This document shows, piece after piece, positions 12,434 through 22,807 of a stretch of DNA of 64,000 nt. Origin of the DNA: Ursus arctos (taxonomy: Eukaryota; Chordata; Mammalia; Carnivora; Ursidae); NCBI RefSeq assembly GCF_023065955.2, contig NW_026622886.1, forward strand, positions 12,534,001-12,598,000, in the 5' to 3' direction. The translations under genes and the position numbers were made by a program. Every line of letters starts with the position of its first letter. Within the stretch, counting starts at the first letter, position 1. The notes under the pieces were generated by a model, which made no database searches, was not told the DNA's origin, and saw only the letters and a program-made list of their open reading frames with translations.

Positions 12434-13041
12434 TGTATTAATCCAATTCCAACTTAATACAGTCACATAAATCTTAAGGATATGCTACTTTATGGATTCA
12501 TCTAAAGTGTGTGTATGTGTGTCTAAGTAAAGAGATTTATGTATTTATTTATTTACTTTTTTTTTTTTAAGTAATCTCTACACCCAGTGTGAGGCTCGAA
12601 CTCACAACCCTGAGATCAAGAGTCACATGCTCCACTGACTGAACCAGCCAGGCACCCCTAAAGAGTTTTATTAAAAGAAATTGGCTCACATGATTACAGA
12701 GACAGACAAATCCCAAGATCTGCAGGGTAAGTCGGCAACCAGGAGACCCAAGAAGAGCCAATGCTTCCATTTGTGTCTAAAGGCAGAAAGAAAGCCAATG
12801 TTTTAGTTCGAGGGTAATCAGTAAGGAAGAATTCTCTCTTACTCAGAGGATCAGTATTTTTGTTCTATTTAGGTTCTCAACTAATTGGACGAGGCCCACC
12901 CACAACTTGCTTTACTCAGTCTACCAATTTAGATATTAATATAACCCTAAAACACCCTCACAGAAACAATCAAAAGAATGTTTAACCAAATATCTGGGCA
13001 CCCTGTGGTCCAGTCAAATTGACACAAAATTAAATATCACA
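12434..13041 (-). repeat. MLT2-like ERV-L 3' LTR, split by a SINEC
   Basis: On the minus strand the LTR begins at 13041 with TGTGAT and 'aattttgtgtcaatttgact', then 'gggtgcccagatatttggtt', and ends with TAATACA at 12434. A polyadenylation-type AATAAA-like region lies near its end. This is the layout of MLT2 LTRs, the LTR class of ERV-L. It abuts ERV-L internal sequence in the same orientation, so it is that element's 3' LTR. A SINEC at 12541-12659 interrupts it, leaving about 490 bp of LTR. Confidence 0.75.
12541..12659 (-). mobile_element. SINEC SINE inside the LTR
   Basis: Reverse complement of a short Can-SINE: T-rich tail on the left, then 'gtaatctctacacccagtg', 'gaggctcgaactcacaaccc' (antisense tRNA-like B-box region) and a final 'aaccagccaggcacccc'. 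It is flanked by near-identical 12-bp direct repeats (12529-12540 and 12660-12671, one mismatch). The diverged body shows it is one of the older copies, inserted after the ERV-L. Confidence 0.85.
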
Positions 13042-13499
13042 ACTCTACCCCTTATCAGTTTGGCACCCACAGGAATCTCCTTAAACTGTCCTTAATGTCC
13101 ACATGAAGACAATAATAAGGTCATAATTCTACCTAACATGATACAACTATCCTGCACACAACCAAAAATGCACTAATCCCTTCCCCAGAAGAGAAAGTAG
13201 AATACTTGAGTGGTATTTACTCTTCTTCTTGGTATCCTATTACTTAAATACTATGATGTAAAGTTAACAATACTTGAATACCACCATATAAAATCAATAT
13301 ATCTTATGTTACATGATAAAGGGATTAGACAGAAAGAAAATAAATATATTTAAATATAAACATACAAATATACATGCATATAAACATATTCATAACAAAA
13401 TAAAGAAAAAATATTCATGACAATCACAATCCTCATTTCTGTAACTGGTTACATGGTTGTAATTGGTATTTATAACTACCTTCATCCACTGTCCATTCT

Positions 13500-13938
13500 G
13501 TATTTTCTTTGCCTTCAGCAAGTATCTCAGCTGGAAGTGGTTCCTTATCTGGTGAGGTGACCCAAACTTTTATTCATGAAGAGTTTGGGCCATCAGTAGT
13601 CTTACTTGGACTGGGTTGTTGTAGTTTTCCGTTGACCTTAATCACAGGGCATAGTAATAGTAAGAGATGCCCTGTATTCCAAATATACTCTGCCTTACCT
13701 TTATAGTGGAATAATAATCCAATTTCCCCTTGGTAATTGGGATCTATCACCAAATCAGCACAGTAACTCCATTCTTAGACTGTTGATTCAGAAGCATGAG
13801 GAGTCCAAGGTGGCAAGCCAGCAGTCTTAATTTCCAGTTCAACGCAATCATTGTTGTGCCTCCTGAGGGAAGAATTCCTCCCTTCGGAGCTGAGACTTCC
13901 AGGCCAGCAGAGCATAAGGTCACAGAAATAGGAAGCAA
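13500..13938 (-). pseudogene. ERV-L dUTPase relic
   Basis: The minus-strand frame at 13747-13938 carries the hydrophobic and Gly-rich pattern of the trimeric dUTPase fold (GLEV, APKGGILP, then LNWKL). Beyond the stop at 13747 the frame continues with a VIDP-YQGEIG-type motif near 13720-13751, then a PVIKVNG stretch near 13640. dUTPase hydrolyses dUTP and limits uracil incorporation during reverse transcription. It is broken by stops and not functional. Confidence 0.7.
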
Positions 13939-13999
13939 AAATTTGCTAGTGGGTCACTAGAGGTAATAGCACCACTCCTATTTCTACTCCTTAATTGCT

Positions 14000-14890
14000 A
14001 GACCTGTGAATCCTCGCTATATCAGAGAAATTGCACCATATTTAGATGCTGATTCAGAGCATATATGGCCCTCTAAAGAACTTTGCCTCAGCTCTGCAAG
14101 GCATTCCCACCTAGCTTGCACTGTGACTGAGTCTTCAAAGGCCATTCCACCATTCTCTCAAGACAGTTGCTTCATGATGGTGGGGAACATGGTAAGACCA
14201 CTAAATTCTATGAGCATGGGTCCATTGTCACACTTCTCTTGCTGTGAAGTGAGTTCCTTGACCAGAAGTGCTGCTGTGTGTTGGGGCGCCTGGGTGGCTT
14301 GGTCGTTAAGCATCTGCCTTTGGCTCAGGTCATGATCCCGGAGTTCTGGGATCGAGCCCCACAGCGAGGTCCTAGCCTAGCAGGAAGCCTGCTTCTCCCT
14401 CTCCCACCCTCCTTGCTTGTGTTCCCTCTCTCACTGCCTCTCTCTCTGTCAAATAAATAAATAAAATCTTTAAAAAAAAAAAAGAAGTGCTGCTGTGTGG
14501 AATATCATAATGGTGGATGAGGCATTCTGTAAGTCCACAGATAGTAGTTTTAGCAAAAGCACTGCATGCAGGGAAGGCAAATTTATATCCAGAGTGTCTG
14601 AACAGTGTGAACAAAATGTTTCCCCTTTCATGATGGAAGGGACCAGACAGCTGGGTGATGATCCTGGGAAACAGTTCCACATCAGGTACTCAGTGTTGGT
14701 CTCTACTGTGGATACATGGGCATTTAGCAGCAGCAGTAGCCTGGTTGAGCTTGCTGAGTTTCGGAAGTGTATGTTGTTGAGTCCATGCATAACCTCCATC
14801 CCTGCCACCACATCACTTTCATAAGCCTATTGGGCAATTACAGGGGTGGCTGGGGAAAGAGTCTCACTGGTATAAACAGATTAGATAATT
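14000..14890 (-). pseudogene. ERV-L integrase relic, split by a SINEC
   Basis: Minus-strand sequence follows ERV-L integrase: a His/Cys-rich N-terminal remnant, a catalytic core with a 'gtcaaggaactcacttcaca' stretch near 14250, and a 'ggaatggcctttgaag' stretch near 14130. The SINEC at 14283-14482 cuts the core. The 113-codon open frame at 14470-14811 is part of it but begins inside SINE tail sequence, so it is not a natural protein. Confidence 0.65.
14283..14482 (+). mobile_element. SINEC SINE, full length, young type
   Basis: Complete Can-SINE: head 'ggggcgcctgggtggcttgg', B-box-like 'gggatcgagccc', CT-rich middle, tail of AAATAAATAAAATCTT and A11. A perfect 17-bp target-site duplication flanks it (14264-14280 and 14483-14499). 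RNA polymerase III transcribes such elements and L1 proteins insert them. The intact duplication and low divergence suggest a relatively recent insertion into the ERV-L integrase. Confidence 0.95.
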
Positions 14891-15199
14891 CTATCCACAT
14901 TGTTAAAATCCTCCTCTGCTGAGGTCACCTTTTGGTGAGCCTTACACTAGTACACAAATTTCTTCATGTTCTTACCCATTCAGAGAAGTCTATTCGCTTA
15001 TCTCTTCCCCAAATTTCCTTGTCATTGGTTTTCTAATCATATTCCTTCCAAGTCCTTCACCATCCAGCCAAACCATTGGCCACAGACCATAAATCAGTGT
15101 ATAATCACATGTCTAGCCACTTCTTCCAAGTAAAGTGATCAACCAGGTACACTGCTTGTAATTCTTCCCACTGTTAGGATTTCTCTTCACCACTGTCCT

Positions 15200-15707
15200 T
15201 CAGGGATGTCCCAGAAAGGGACTATAGTGTTGCAGCTGTCCCCTTTCTGGTGGTGCCTGCATATAATACAGAACTACCCGTAAGCGAGGCCCGAGTCTTC
15301 TCTGTCGACTGATGGTAGAGGACTCTTCTGGGGTACTAGTACAGGCTGAGAGAGAAAAGGTATAGTAGAAGTAGAGACTATGGGCATTTGGCCGCTTCGT
15401 CATATAACTCATTTGTGTCTTCATGATCCCCTTGGTCCTGATCATGTATATAAGCACTTGCATCTGATGATGAAGTGCTGCTGTGCACACCCATGGGTCA
15501 GATAACACCCAGTTCGTGATTGGCATCCCAGGTCACATGGTAATGTTTTGATCTATAGTTAAGTGTCCAGTCTCTACAAAGGTAGCAGACCAGGACCTGT
15601 TTCTGAAAAAGAAAGTAGTTATCCACAGAAATGGTAGGACTGTGCAGCAGTTCACCTACAGAGACCTGCAAAAGGCTCCAAACAGCATCCCTATCTGCCA
15701 CTGACAT
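15200..15707 (-). pseudogene. ERV-L RNase H region relic
   Basis: Position between reverse transcriptase and integrase, together with partially open minus-strand frames (108 codons at 15200-15526, 69 codons at 15498-15707), suggests the RNase H and connection region. I do not see a clear catalytic D-E-D-D set, so the domain call rests on synteny within the element. Confidence 0.45.
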
Positions 15708-15799
15708 TCAAGCACCATTGGATCAGCTGGATTAGATGGCCCAAGTGGCAGAGCAGCTTGTACAGCCACCTGGACCCATTGCAGAGCCTTTTTTTTTGT

Positions 15800-16450
15800 T
15801 CTGGGCCCACTCAAAATTAGCAACTTTTCAGGTCACTCAGTAAATGCGCTGGAGTAATACACTCAAATGAGGAATATGTTGCCTCTAAAATCTAAAAAGG
15901 GCCGCCTATCTTCCACCTTAGAAGATATATCTTGATATACTTCACACCACTGGGGACCTAGAAATCTCACTGCAGTAAAAGAACCCTAAATTTTAGTCGG
16001 ATTTATTTGCCATCCTCTGACATGTAACATCTTACCAATCAGCATAGAGTAGCTGATACTTCTTTCCCAATAGGTCCAATCAGCACAGCATCATCAATGT
16101 AATGGATCAGTATGATATCTTATAGAAGGGAAAGGGGATCAAGATTCCTGAAAACTAAAGTATGATGTAGGGTTGAAGAGTTGACATACCTCTGAGATAA
16201 GACAGTGAAAGTGTATTGCTGGCCATGCCAGATGAAAGCAAATTGCTTCTGGTGGGTCTGTGGACAGGGATGAACAAAAAGACATTTTTCAGATCAGTAG
16301 CTGCATAGGTACCAGGGGATGTGTTAATTTCCTCAAGCAATAACAACACATTTGATATAGCAGTTATAATGGGAGTCATCACCTGGTTAGGCTTATAATA
16401 GTGCACTGTCATTCTTCAAGGTCCATCTGTCTTCTGTGCAGGCCAAATAG
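15800..16450 (-). pseudogene. ERV-L reverse transcriptase relic
   Basis: The minus strand encodes a YIDD motif at 16090-16101, the reverse transcriptase catalytic box, with hydrophobic residues before and after it as expected. Upstream is a partly open frame (16155-16412, 85 codons) covering finger and palm sequence. The reading frame is interrupted. The enzyme would have copied ERV-L RNA into DNA. Confidence 0.7.
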
Positions 16451-16582
16451 GCAAGGTGAATAGGGATGTGGTAGGAATCACCATTTTTGCATCTTTCAAG
16501 TCAATGGTGGCACTAATCTCTGAAGTCTCTGCAAGAATGCTGTATTGCTTTTGGTTTACTATTTTTCTAGGAAGAGGCAGTA

Positions 16583-16969
16583 CTAGTAGCTGTCACTTGG
16601 CTTTTTCCATGATAACAGCCTCACTCCACAGGTCAAGGACCAACGTGGGGATTCTGCCATCAGCTGAGTATGTCTATCCTTATCATGCGTTCTAGAACTG
16701 GGGAAATAACCACAAGGTGGGTTCAGGGATACACTGGGCCATACTGTTAGATAAACCTGAGCTAAAGTCTTACCAACCTGATCTCCATAAACCCCTACTC
16801 TGACCATACCATAGTGATATTTTGGAGCTCCTAAAATCAGTGTCAGTTCAGAGCCAGTGTCCAGCAGTCCACAAAAGTTCTGATTATTTATTTTCCCCCA
16901 ATGCATGGTTATCCTGGAAAAAAGGCTATCGGCCCCTCTGGGGAAGATTAGGAGGAAGATTAACAGCAT
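16583..16969 (-). pseudogene. ERV-L retroviral aspartic protease relic
   Basis: A 128-codon open minus-strand frame contains LLDTGSELTLI, with the DTGS catalytic motif at 16850-16861. This is a retropepsin signature and matches the position of protease upstream of reverse transcriptase. The frame runs on toward pol without a stop until 16583. There is no independent start or gag context, so it is a relic rather than a host gene. Confidence 0.75.
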
Positions 16970-17244
16970 GAATTTTTGGCAGTGTACTAGTCCTCAATGG
17001 GACCCAGCTTCCTCCTTCATTCAAGGGGTTCTGTAAACTGACTCGAGTTTTGGGATTGATTGAGGGGCTGTGAGTCTGTTTTTATGATTCAAGTTGGGCT
17101 TTTGTTCACTTAACAAAGACATTGTCCTATTCTTGGTGAAACTGAGAGGTCTCCTTTCCGTATTGTAAAACTTAGCATCTTTCTTCCTATGAGTTGTGTT
17201 TGCTTTTAGTATCCGGTGAGCCTACCGGATTTCCTAGTATCACA

Positions 17245-17480
17245 GGAGCTAGCATTTATTCTGTGCCTACTATTGACAGGCACTGTTCTGAGTATTTTAC
17301 CTATTATTTATTCCTTACCCACCTTAGTAGGTAGTGTTGTCTATTATATTAATTTTGCAGATGAAGCAGTTGTGACATACAAAAGTGAAGAAGTTGCCCA
17401 AGGTTGTATGGGCAATAAGTAATATAACTGTCGTGTGAACCCAGGGAGTCTAGCCCCAAAGCCCATGCTTTTATCCAGCC
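17245..17480 (+). repeat. MIR SINE remnant
   Basis: Near full-length MIR in sense orientation: 'agcatttattctgtgcctac', 'aggcactgttctgagtattt', 'ttttgcagatgaagcag', 'gaagttgcccaaggttg', 'gtgaacccagggagtctagc'. It marks the right border of recognisable ERV-L sequence. Confidence 0.75.
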
Positions 17481-18440
17481 TTTGTAAGCTGGGCAGGAAA
17501 GAGGATGGAGAGAGACTTAGGAGTTTTGTAGTTTCTAGGATCTTTTCTCTCTTTTTTTTTTTTTTTCTGGATGGTGTCAGAAAGGCCATCTATTATAAGG
17601 CAAGTGGGCTGTTTTAATTTATGGTGCAGTTGCTTATTTGTATCTGCCCCCAACATACTCCATGTCCAAAGGAGGAAGGTTGCTCTTTCTACCCAAGATT
17701 AATTCCTCTCTCCTTAACTAAATCCCATTACCTCGTTTCATAAAAAAGGAGGAAAAATCCTTTTGCCTGTATCTTTACTCTTTCCGTCTCTCCAAATTAT
17801 TGTCCCTTGCACAGGTCTGTTCTACTTTTGGAAACAAAATAAAACAAAAAACATGACAGCAAAAACTTTCCTCAAGCCTATGTATTTCTCTGAGTTCAAT
17901 TCTACTACCTTTTCCTTTCCCCTTTGCCAATTGAATATCCATAAATAAGGGTCTACACTTGCTGTCTTCACTTTATAACTTCCCATTTCCTCTGTAACCC
18001 ATTGGAACCTGTCCTAAACCCCTACTTTACCACCAAAATGCTCTCATCACCAAATACTCCCTTAGCACCAAAATGTTCCTATCACCTACAGTTTCTTAAT
18101 TCCTGATCCAATGGTCTTTATTCATGTGGCAATATTGGGGCTGTCCTCATTCTTGAAACCCTCCTTTCCCTTGGTCTATGGCACCTCTCTTTCTTCTTTC
18201 TTCCCTCTTTCTTCCCTTCTCTCTTCCTGATGCTTGAATCTTGGTGTTTCCTGGGTTTTTGTTCACAGGCTTCTTCTCTTTCCGCTTTCCATGGTAAGCC
18301 TTGGTAATGTTCCCTCATCTCCTTGCCTGCAAATCACTTCCTTCCCATTGGTTGAGCTGCCCAAATCAGTAACCTCTTCAGAGAACCTCTTAGCTCTTCC
18401 TTCTTTTTTGAATCCAACTTATATATAAACTTTACTTCTT
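17481..18440. other. No gene recognised; pyrimidine-rich
   Basis: T-run at 17558-17566 and a long C/T-rich block at about 18180-18230. The remainder is unassigned, possibly the beginning of the L2 copy to the right. Confidence 0.35.
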
Positions 18441-18449
18441 GAAAGTATA

Positions 18450-19000
18450 TCAAGCCCATTCTTTTACCATCCCATTGCTCTGCCTTAGTCATCTCTCTTC
18501 TCTCAGTCTCTAATCCACTACAATGATCTTCTATGTCTTCCTGCCTCTGTCTTATTTTCTCAAATCTGTCTTCTGGAGAGACCACTGTAAAATATATTTT
18601 GTCACTTTCCTGCTTTCAACACTTTAGTGACTCACCTATTACCTGCAGGATAAAATCCAAACTCTTTAACAGGACATGGAAAATCATTCATGATCTGTCT
18701 TCTGACATCTTGCCAAATCGTTTCCTACCAACATCTGCCATCCCAAACTGTTTTCAATTCCTGGAATATACTATGCTATCTTACCTCTCTCTGCTTCATA
18801 CACACTAGTTCCTCTGTCTGAAATTCCATCATGCATTCATTTGACAACTCTTGAACATCCTTCAAACCTAGCTCAAACTGCCTCTCCCCCCCGCCAATGA
18901 TCCTTCCATGACTCCCTCAAGCTGGTTCAGGTCTTCCTTCTTCAATGCCTCCATTTCTATCATAGTGATTCATATACCTATAACCTGTAAGGGCTCTACA
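18450..19000 (+). repeat. L2 LINE 3' region
   Basis: Sense L2 pattern: 'ctaatccactacaatgatct', 'ggagagaccactgtaaaa', 'gataaaatccaaactcttta', 'aaaatcattcatgatctgtc', 'tccatgactccctcaag'. Gapped and diverged; no usable reading frame. Confidence 0.6.
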
Positions 19001-19009
19001 AGGCTCTCA

Positions 19010-19140
19010 CTTGTTGTTTCCACAAAATTTTTTCAAACTAGTCACTGTTCAAAGCACTGGGACACAGCAATAGAACAATCACATGAATCCTGTCCTCAGA
19101 GTGCTTATGTTCTAGTGGGCTGGGTGGATTTATTTTTTAA
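19010..19140 (-). repeat. L2 LINE 3' fragment
   Basis: Antisense L2: 'cactgttcaaagcactggga', 'cacagcaatagaacaatcac', 'cctgtcctcagagtgctta', 'tgttctagtgggctggg'. Opposite orientation to the L2 on its left. Confidence 0.55.
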
Positions 19141-19660
19141 CAACTGTTTGCTGGATGAATGGCCCAAACATTTCCACAATTTCACTTAAAGCCTTCCACC
19201 AGGAAACATTATTAGATCTCAGTAATTCATCTAAGCACTTCTGTCTCCCTCAATCACAAGAGAAAGCCCTATGGAATCCTCAAGAACATTTTTTAGTTGG
19301 AAGTCTCCTGGCCTAGTCAGGAACCTAGTTACTTAATGATATCACTTAAGGTGATAAGGAGTGGTGATCCTGGTGATGAAACTAGCCAAATAGTTGTGAA
19401 TGTTGTAATAGGAACTCAAAGCCACTCTGTCTGAAAGAGACAGGCAGTTTCAAAATTTCTCCAGAAAAGGTGAGGTGAAAGCAAGGACAGGGAGGATGAC
19501 CCAGGTGATAAAACTGGCCAGTTGCAAAAATTAATAAATAATTGTGTAGCATACAAGTATAAGTGATACAGAAGGGTCTGTCTGGTTGTAGTACGACCTG
19601 CTACAGGCTTATATATGGGCCTGAAAGAACATGGTAAATCAAATAGCCAAAGAAAGACTT
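19141..19660. other. No gene recognised
   Basis: Unassigned sequence. Part of 19330-19530 may be antisense L2-like, but the match is too weak to call. Confidence 0.3.
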
Positions 19661-19675
19661 TAAAAAATAATCTTG

Positions 19676-19788
19676 GAGATATCTGACTGACTCAGTTGGT
19701 AGAGCATATGACTCTTAATCTCAGGGTTGTGATTTCAAGTCTCACATTGGGTATAGAGATCACTTAAAATCTTTTTTCAAAAAAAGTT
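19676..19788 (+). mobile_element. SINEC SINE, old short copy
   Basis: Diverged tRNA-Lys-like SINE: 'ctgactcagttggtagagca', 'ttaatctcagggttgtga' and 'gtctcacattgggtatagag', with a decayed A/T-rich tail. Imperfect flanking repeats that both contain 'ataatcttgga/t' (about 19666-19677 and 19796-19806) support a target-site duplication. An automated tRNA search could mistake the head for a tRNA gene. Confidence 0.75.
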
Positions 19789-19959
19789 TTAAAACATAAT
19801 CTTGATCAAGTTACTATCGTGTGTCTACTATGAGTTTGCCCCACTGTAGCTCTGATGCTCTGAAGACAAGGAAGAGATGTTCCTGCATTGTGTCTGCCCA
19901 ACTGGAGCCAGTGGGCCTCAATTAGCAAAAACAAAGATCCCAACACAAGCTATTTAGAA

Positions 19960-20105
19960 CCTACATTCTACCTGGAGTGTGATACCTATGCCCTCCCTTG
20001 TCATTGGAATATGAGGTAGGGATAATTGTACTCATTTTATGTATGAGGAACTTGGATTTAAACCTAGGTTGGCCTGACTCTTAACACAATGCATATGCTG
20101 AGTCA
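19960..20105 (+). repeat. MIR fragment
   Basis: 'tatgaggtagggataattgt', 'ctcattttatgtatgaggaa' and 'ttaaacctaggttggcctga' fit the 3' half of a MIR. Confidence 0.5.
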
Positions 20106-21230
20106 TCAGTAATGTCTGGATAACTTGAAGTGTTGCGCATTTCCAGACTTGAGACCATGGGCGTCCATCTTCTCTGAGCATGAATTTGAGACTTCTTTTC
20201 CCCCCAAAGGGAACTGATTGGGCAACTGCAAATTTCTGGAGATTAATCCATGACCAGAGTCTCTAGTTTGTTTAATTCACCTAATGAGCATTCAGTTCTG
20301 TTATAAAGGATTTGAACATGAAATGGCTTTTGAAAACAATAGCAACAAGAAAAAGTTCTCCAGCCCACACTTATACTTGGCAACCTGAGCCCTGGCCTGA
20401 GGCAGGATGTGAGAAAAAAATATAATTAGCATCCTCTTAGCCATAGACTCTCAGGCCACAATTTCTTACCCTGGTATTAATCAATGCACATTTAGCCCTA
20501 GCCAATGCACACAACCCCAAGGCTCACAGTTTCTCTGTCTTCTCCACCCATCCCCTGGCTTAGACACACAATAGAGTTAAAAAGAGCTTTCAGGTAGAGC
20601 CTTGGTCCCATTAGCTCACTCCATGGCAAAGGCAGAGGAAAGTGTTTGGGATGGCAGGTTTTCCAACCCTTGGGGAATCCAAATCCAGACAGACACCCAG
20701 AAAGCAGCCAAGCATTCTTTGGTGGGGAGGGTTCCAGCAGGCAGCTTCTTAGCTTGGTAATTGCTCATGCACCACGCAGGGCTCCTCTGGCTGAGCTGGG
20801 ACTCCCTAGCTATAGCTGTACTGCGATCTCCTCCAGTCTAGACGAAGCAGACAGTCCCTCCCTTGGTGTGCTCCAGGAACGCCAGTACCCACAGACAGAG
20901 CCCAGGCACAGACAGAGGTCTTTAACTATTTGTCCCTTTTTGTTCATAATGTTTCTTAATACTTAAAGTGCTTATGATTACAAAGAAAGCTGGTTATATC
21001 AAAAGAATAAAATACTTGAAGAATGAAATTTGTCATGTAGTGATATACTTGTTTAATATATGTGTTTAATAGTGAATTACATAATAAGATCTCTCTCTCC
21101 CATTTTATTTAAATCAGGATTAAGTTTCAAGATCAAGAAAATTAATCTCTTTCAACATAACTACACCCAGCATTGTTTTTGCAGTGGTAAAATTTAAAGC
21201 ATTTCACTTTCCTAATGTTATGTAGTTTTG
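20106..21230. other. Unique sequence, relatively GC-rich in the middle
   Basis: The 20500-20920 part is less AT-rich than its surroundings and carries a 106-codon open plus frame (20646-20966). That frame has no recognised domain and no convincing splice sites. It could be a conserved non-coding or regulatory segment, but there is no evidence beyond the lack of repeats. Confidence 0.3.
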
Positions 21231-21235
21231 GTCTT

Positions 21236-21860
21236 CATATTCATTCATTCATTTATTCATTCATTCTACTCAAAAATATGTCCTGAGCAAGGCATTATGA
21301 TCATTTCTGACCAGGAGTCAGAAAATGATGCCTGTTGGCTAAAGCTGGCCATGCTTATTCATTTACATTTGGTCTGTAACTGCTTTCACACTTTATCAGT
21401 AGTGTTCCATAATTGTTTTTGAGGCAACATGACTTTCAAAGTCAAACATATGTACTATATAGCCCTTTACAGGAAACATTTGCCGACTCTTGAACTAGGC
21501 ATAGCCCTTACCCTCAAGGATTTTTCACAGTCCACAGAACAGTAAAAACAATCAATTCTTTGTTATAAATACACCAACAAAAACGTGTCTAATGTGTAGA
21601 AATTCTTAAGAGAGGAATAAAGGGAGAGAAACATGGAAGGTTTCCTAAAAGAGGTAACATTTGAGTTGGTTTTGAAAGAATAGAGGTTTATCATAGGGAC
21701 CAGCTTTCTGGGCAGAGGGTGGAACAAGTGCAAAGGCGTGATTGCATAAACTAGCAATGTTTCTGGAATTCATAAGCACTTCACTATCACTGAAGTATAG
21801 AGTTCTAAAAGGTAGTGACAAGAGATGACTGCAGAAAAAGGTAGGGATCAGACAATAAAA
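21236..21860 (-). repeat. L2 LINE 3' end with MER3-like sequence inside
   Basis: ATTC tetramers (21239-21268) and 'ctgagcaaggcattatgatc' are an antisense L2 3' end. From about 21340 to 21495 the text resembles the hAT-type MER3 element and ends in 'ccctttacaggaaacatttg'. L2 then resumes with 'aactaggcatagcccttacc' and 'gaggtaacatttgagttgg'. So a DNA transposon probably landed in an L2. Confidence 0.5.
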
Positions 21861-21884
21861 CAGTGTATGTACCTATTGCTAACA

Positions 21885-22020
21885 TAATATCCACCTACCA
21901 CATGCAACTGAGCATTTGAAATATGGCTACTGCAATTGAGGCACAGAACCTTTAATTTCTTATTTTAATTAATTTAGATTTAAATAGCCACATCTGTCTG
22001 TGGCTACCATATTGAACATC
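21885..22020. repeat. Non-autonomous DNA element, family not assigned
   Basis: Sequence around 'tgagcatttgaaatatggct', then an AT-rich core 'taattaatttagatttaaat', then 'ctgtctgtggctaccatatt' has the imperfect palindromic plan of an old short DNA transposon common in mammals. I cannot name the family. Confidence 0.45.
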
Positions 22021-22024
22021 TCTA

Positions 22025-22205
22025 AATGATGGAAACTGAATTGATTTTCACACACGGGTGTAGCGTGAAAGCAGTCACAGATCAAACGTAAAGGAATGGG
22101 CATGGCCAGTTTCAGGCAGCAAGCCTCATTTTCTGAACGCTGGTAAGAAATAATATTAATGCCTTGCTCAGTACATATTTTTTCGGTAGAATGAATGAAT
22201 AAATG
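22025..22205. repeat. Inverted copy of the 21.2-kb L2/MER3-like block
   Basis: The reverse complement of this stretch aligns by eye with about 21234-21405, from the ATTC tetramers through 'ctgagcaaggcatta', 'tcagaaaatga', 'ctggccatgc' and 'actgctttcac'. Similarity is roughly four bases in five. The two arms are about 640 bp apart. Confidence 0.65.
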
Positions 22206-22266
22206 GATGCATGAGTACAGAAGAACGAAATTATACATCATTAGGAGGGTGAAATACTTAAAAATG

Positions 22267-22434
22267 TGGGTTGCCTGAGTGGCTCCCACAGTCCGTTAAG
22301 TGATCTACTCCTGGTTTGGGCTCAGGTCATGATCTCAATGTCACGAGATGGAGCCCCGTGCTCAGCTCAGAGCTTAAAATTTTCTCTCTTCCTCCCCACC
22401 CTTGCACTCTCTCAAAAAAAAAAAAAAAAAAAAG
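22267..22434 (+). mobile_element. SINEC SINE
   Basis: Sense Can-SINE: 'gggctcaggtcatgatctca', 'gagatggagccccgtgctca', CT-rich middle and an A20 tail. A perfect 16-bp target-site duplication, 'gaaatacttaaaaatg', lies at 22251-22266 and 22435-22450. The internal region is shortened compared with the 200-bp copies. Confidence 0.92.
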
Positions 22435-22583
22435 GAAATACTTAAAAATGTTACCACTACGAAAAATAATGATGGGTATAATTATGTTTAATGAGATTAT
22501 TTTTCATGATTTTGAAATTTAGTCCTGGTTTAAAAAGGGGGGGAAGATCTTGTTATTAATTCACTATTAAAATCTACTATTTA

Positions 22584-22792
22584 GGGGCGCCTGGGTGGCG
22601 CAGGCGTTAAAGCATCTGCCTTCTGCTCAGGGCGTGATCCTGGTGCTCTGGGATCGAGCCCCACATCAGGCTCCTCTGCTAGGAGTCTGCTTCTTCCTCT
22701 CCCACTCCCCCTGCTTGTGTTCCCTCTCTCGCTGGCTGTCTCTCTCTGTCTCATAAATAAATAAAATCTTAAAAAAATAAAATAAATAAAAT
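22584..22792 (+). mobile_element. SINEC SINE, full length, young type
   Basis: Starts 'ggggcgcctgggtggcgcag', has 'gggatcgagccccacatcag', a CT-rich middle and a tail of AAATAAATAAAATCTT plus AAATAA repeats. A perfect 15-bp target-site duplication lies at 22569-22583 and 22793-22807. This is the best match in the window to the young arctoid SINEC form. Confidence 0.95.
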
Positions 22793-22807
22793 AAAATCTA
22801 CTATTTA

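Larger units (their letters stand above)
13042..17215 (-). mobile_element. ERV-L endogenous retrovirus internal region, 5' end missing
   Basis: Degenerate pro-pol of an ERV-L class element, read right to left: protease (about 16.97-16.58 kb), reverse transcriptase (about 16.45-15.8 kb), RNase H (about 15.7-15.2 kb), integrase (about 14.9-14.0 kb) and dUTPase (about 13.93-13.5 kb). A dUTPase downstream of integrase is diagnostic of ERV-L. The order runs into the MLT2-like LTR on its 3' side. No gag and no 5' LTR are visible; a MIR starts just to the right, so the element was truncated or deleted there. Many stops and frameshifts make it an inactive relic. Confidence 0.8.

Noticed and set aside
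14006..14335. 109-codon frame as an exon
   Set aside because: It joins antisense ERV-L integrase to SINEC sequence; the frame cannot predate the SINE insertion.
16583..16969. DTGS protease frame as a domesticated retroviral-like aspartic protease
   Set aside because: Its neighbours are decayed ERV-L pol in the correct order. There is no own promoter or start and no sign of selection that can be read from one sequence.
19676..19750. tRNA-like sequence as a tRNA gene
   Set aside because: The match is the tRNA-derived head of a Can-SINE. The SINE body, tail and duplication explain it.
21228..22289. Similar open frames in the two inverted arms as a conserved gene pair
   Set aside because: Each is short and rooted in ATTC tetramers and repeat sequence. 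Protein similarity follows from DNA similarity.
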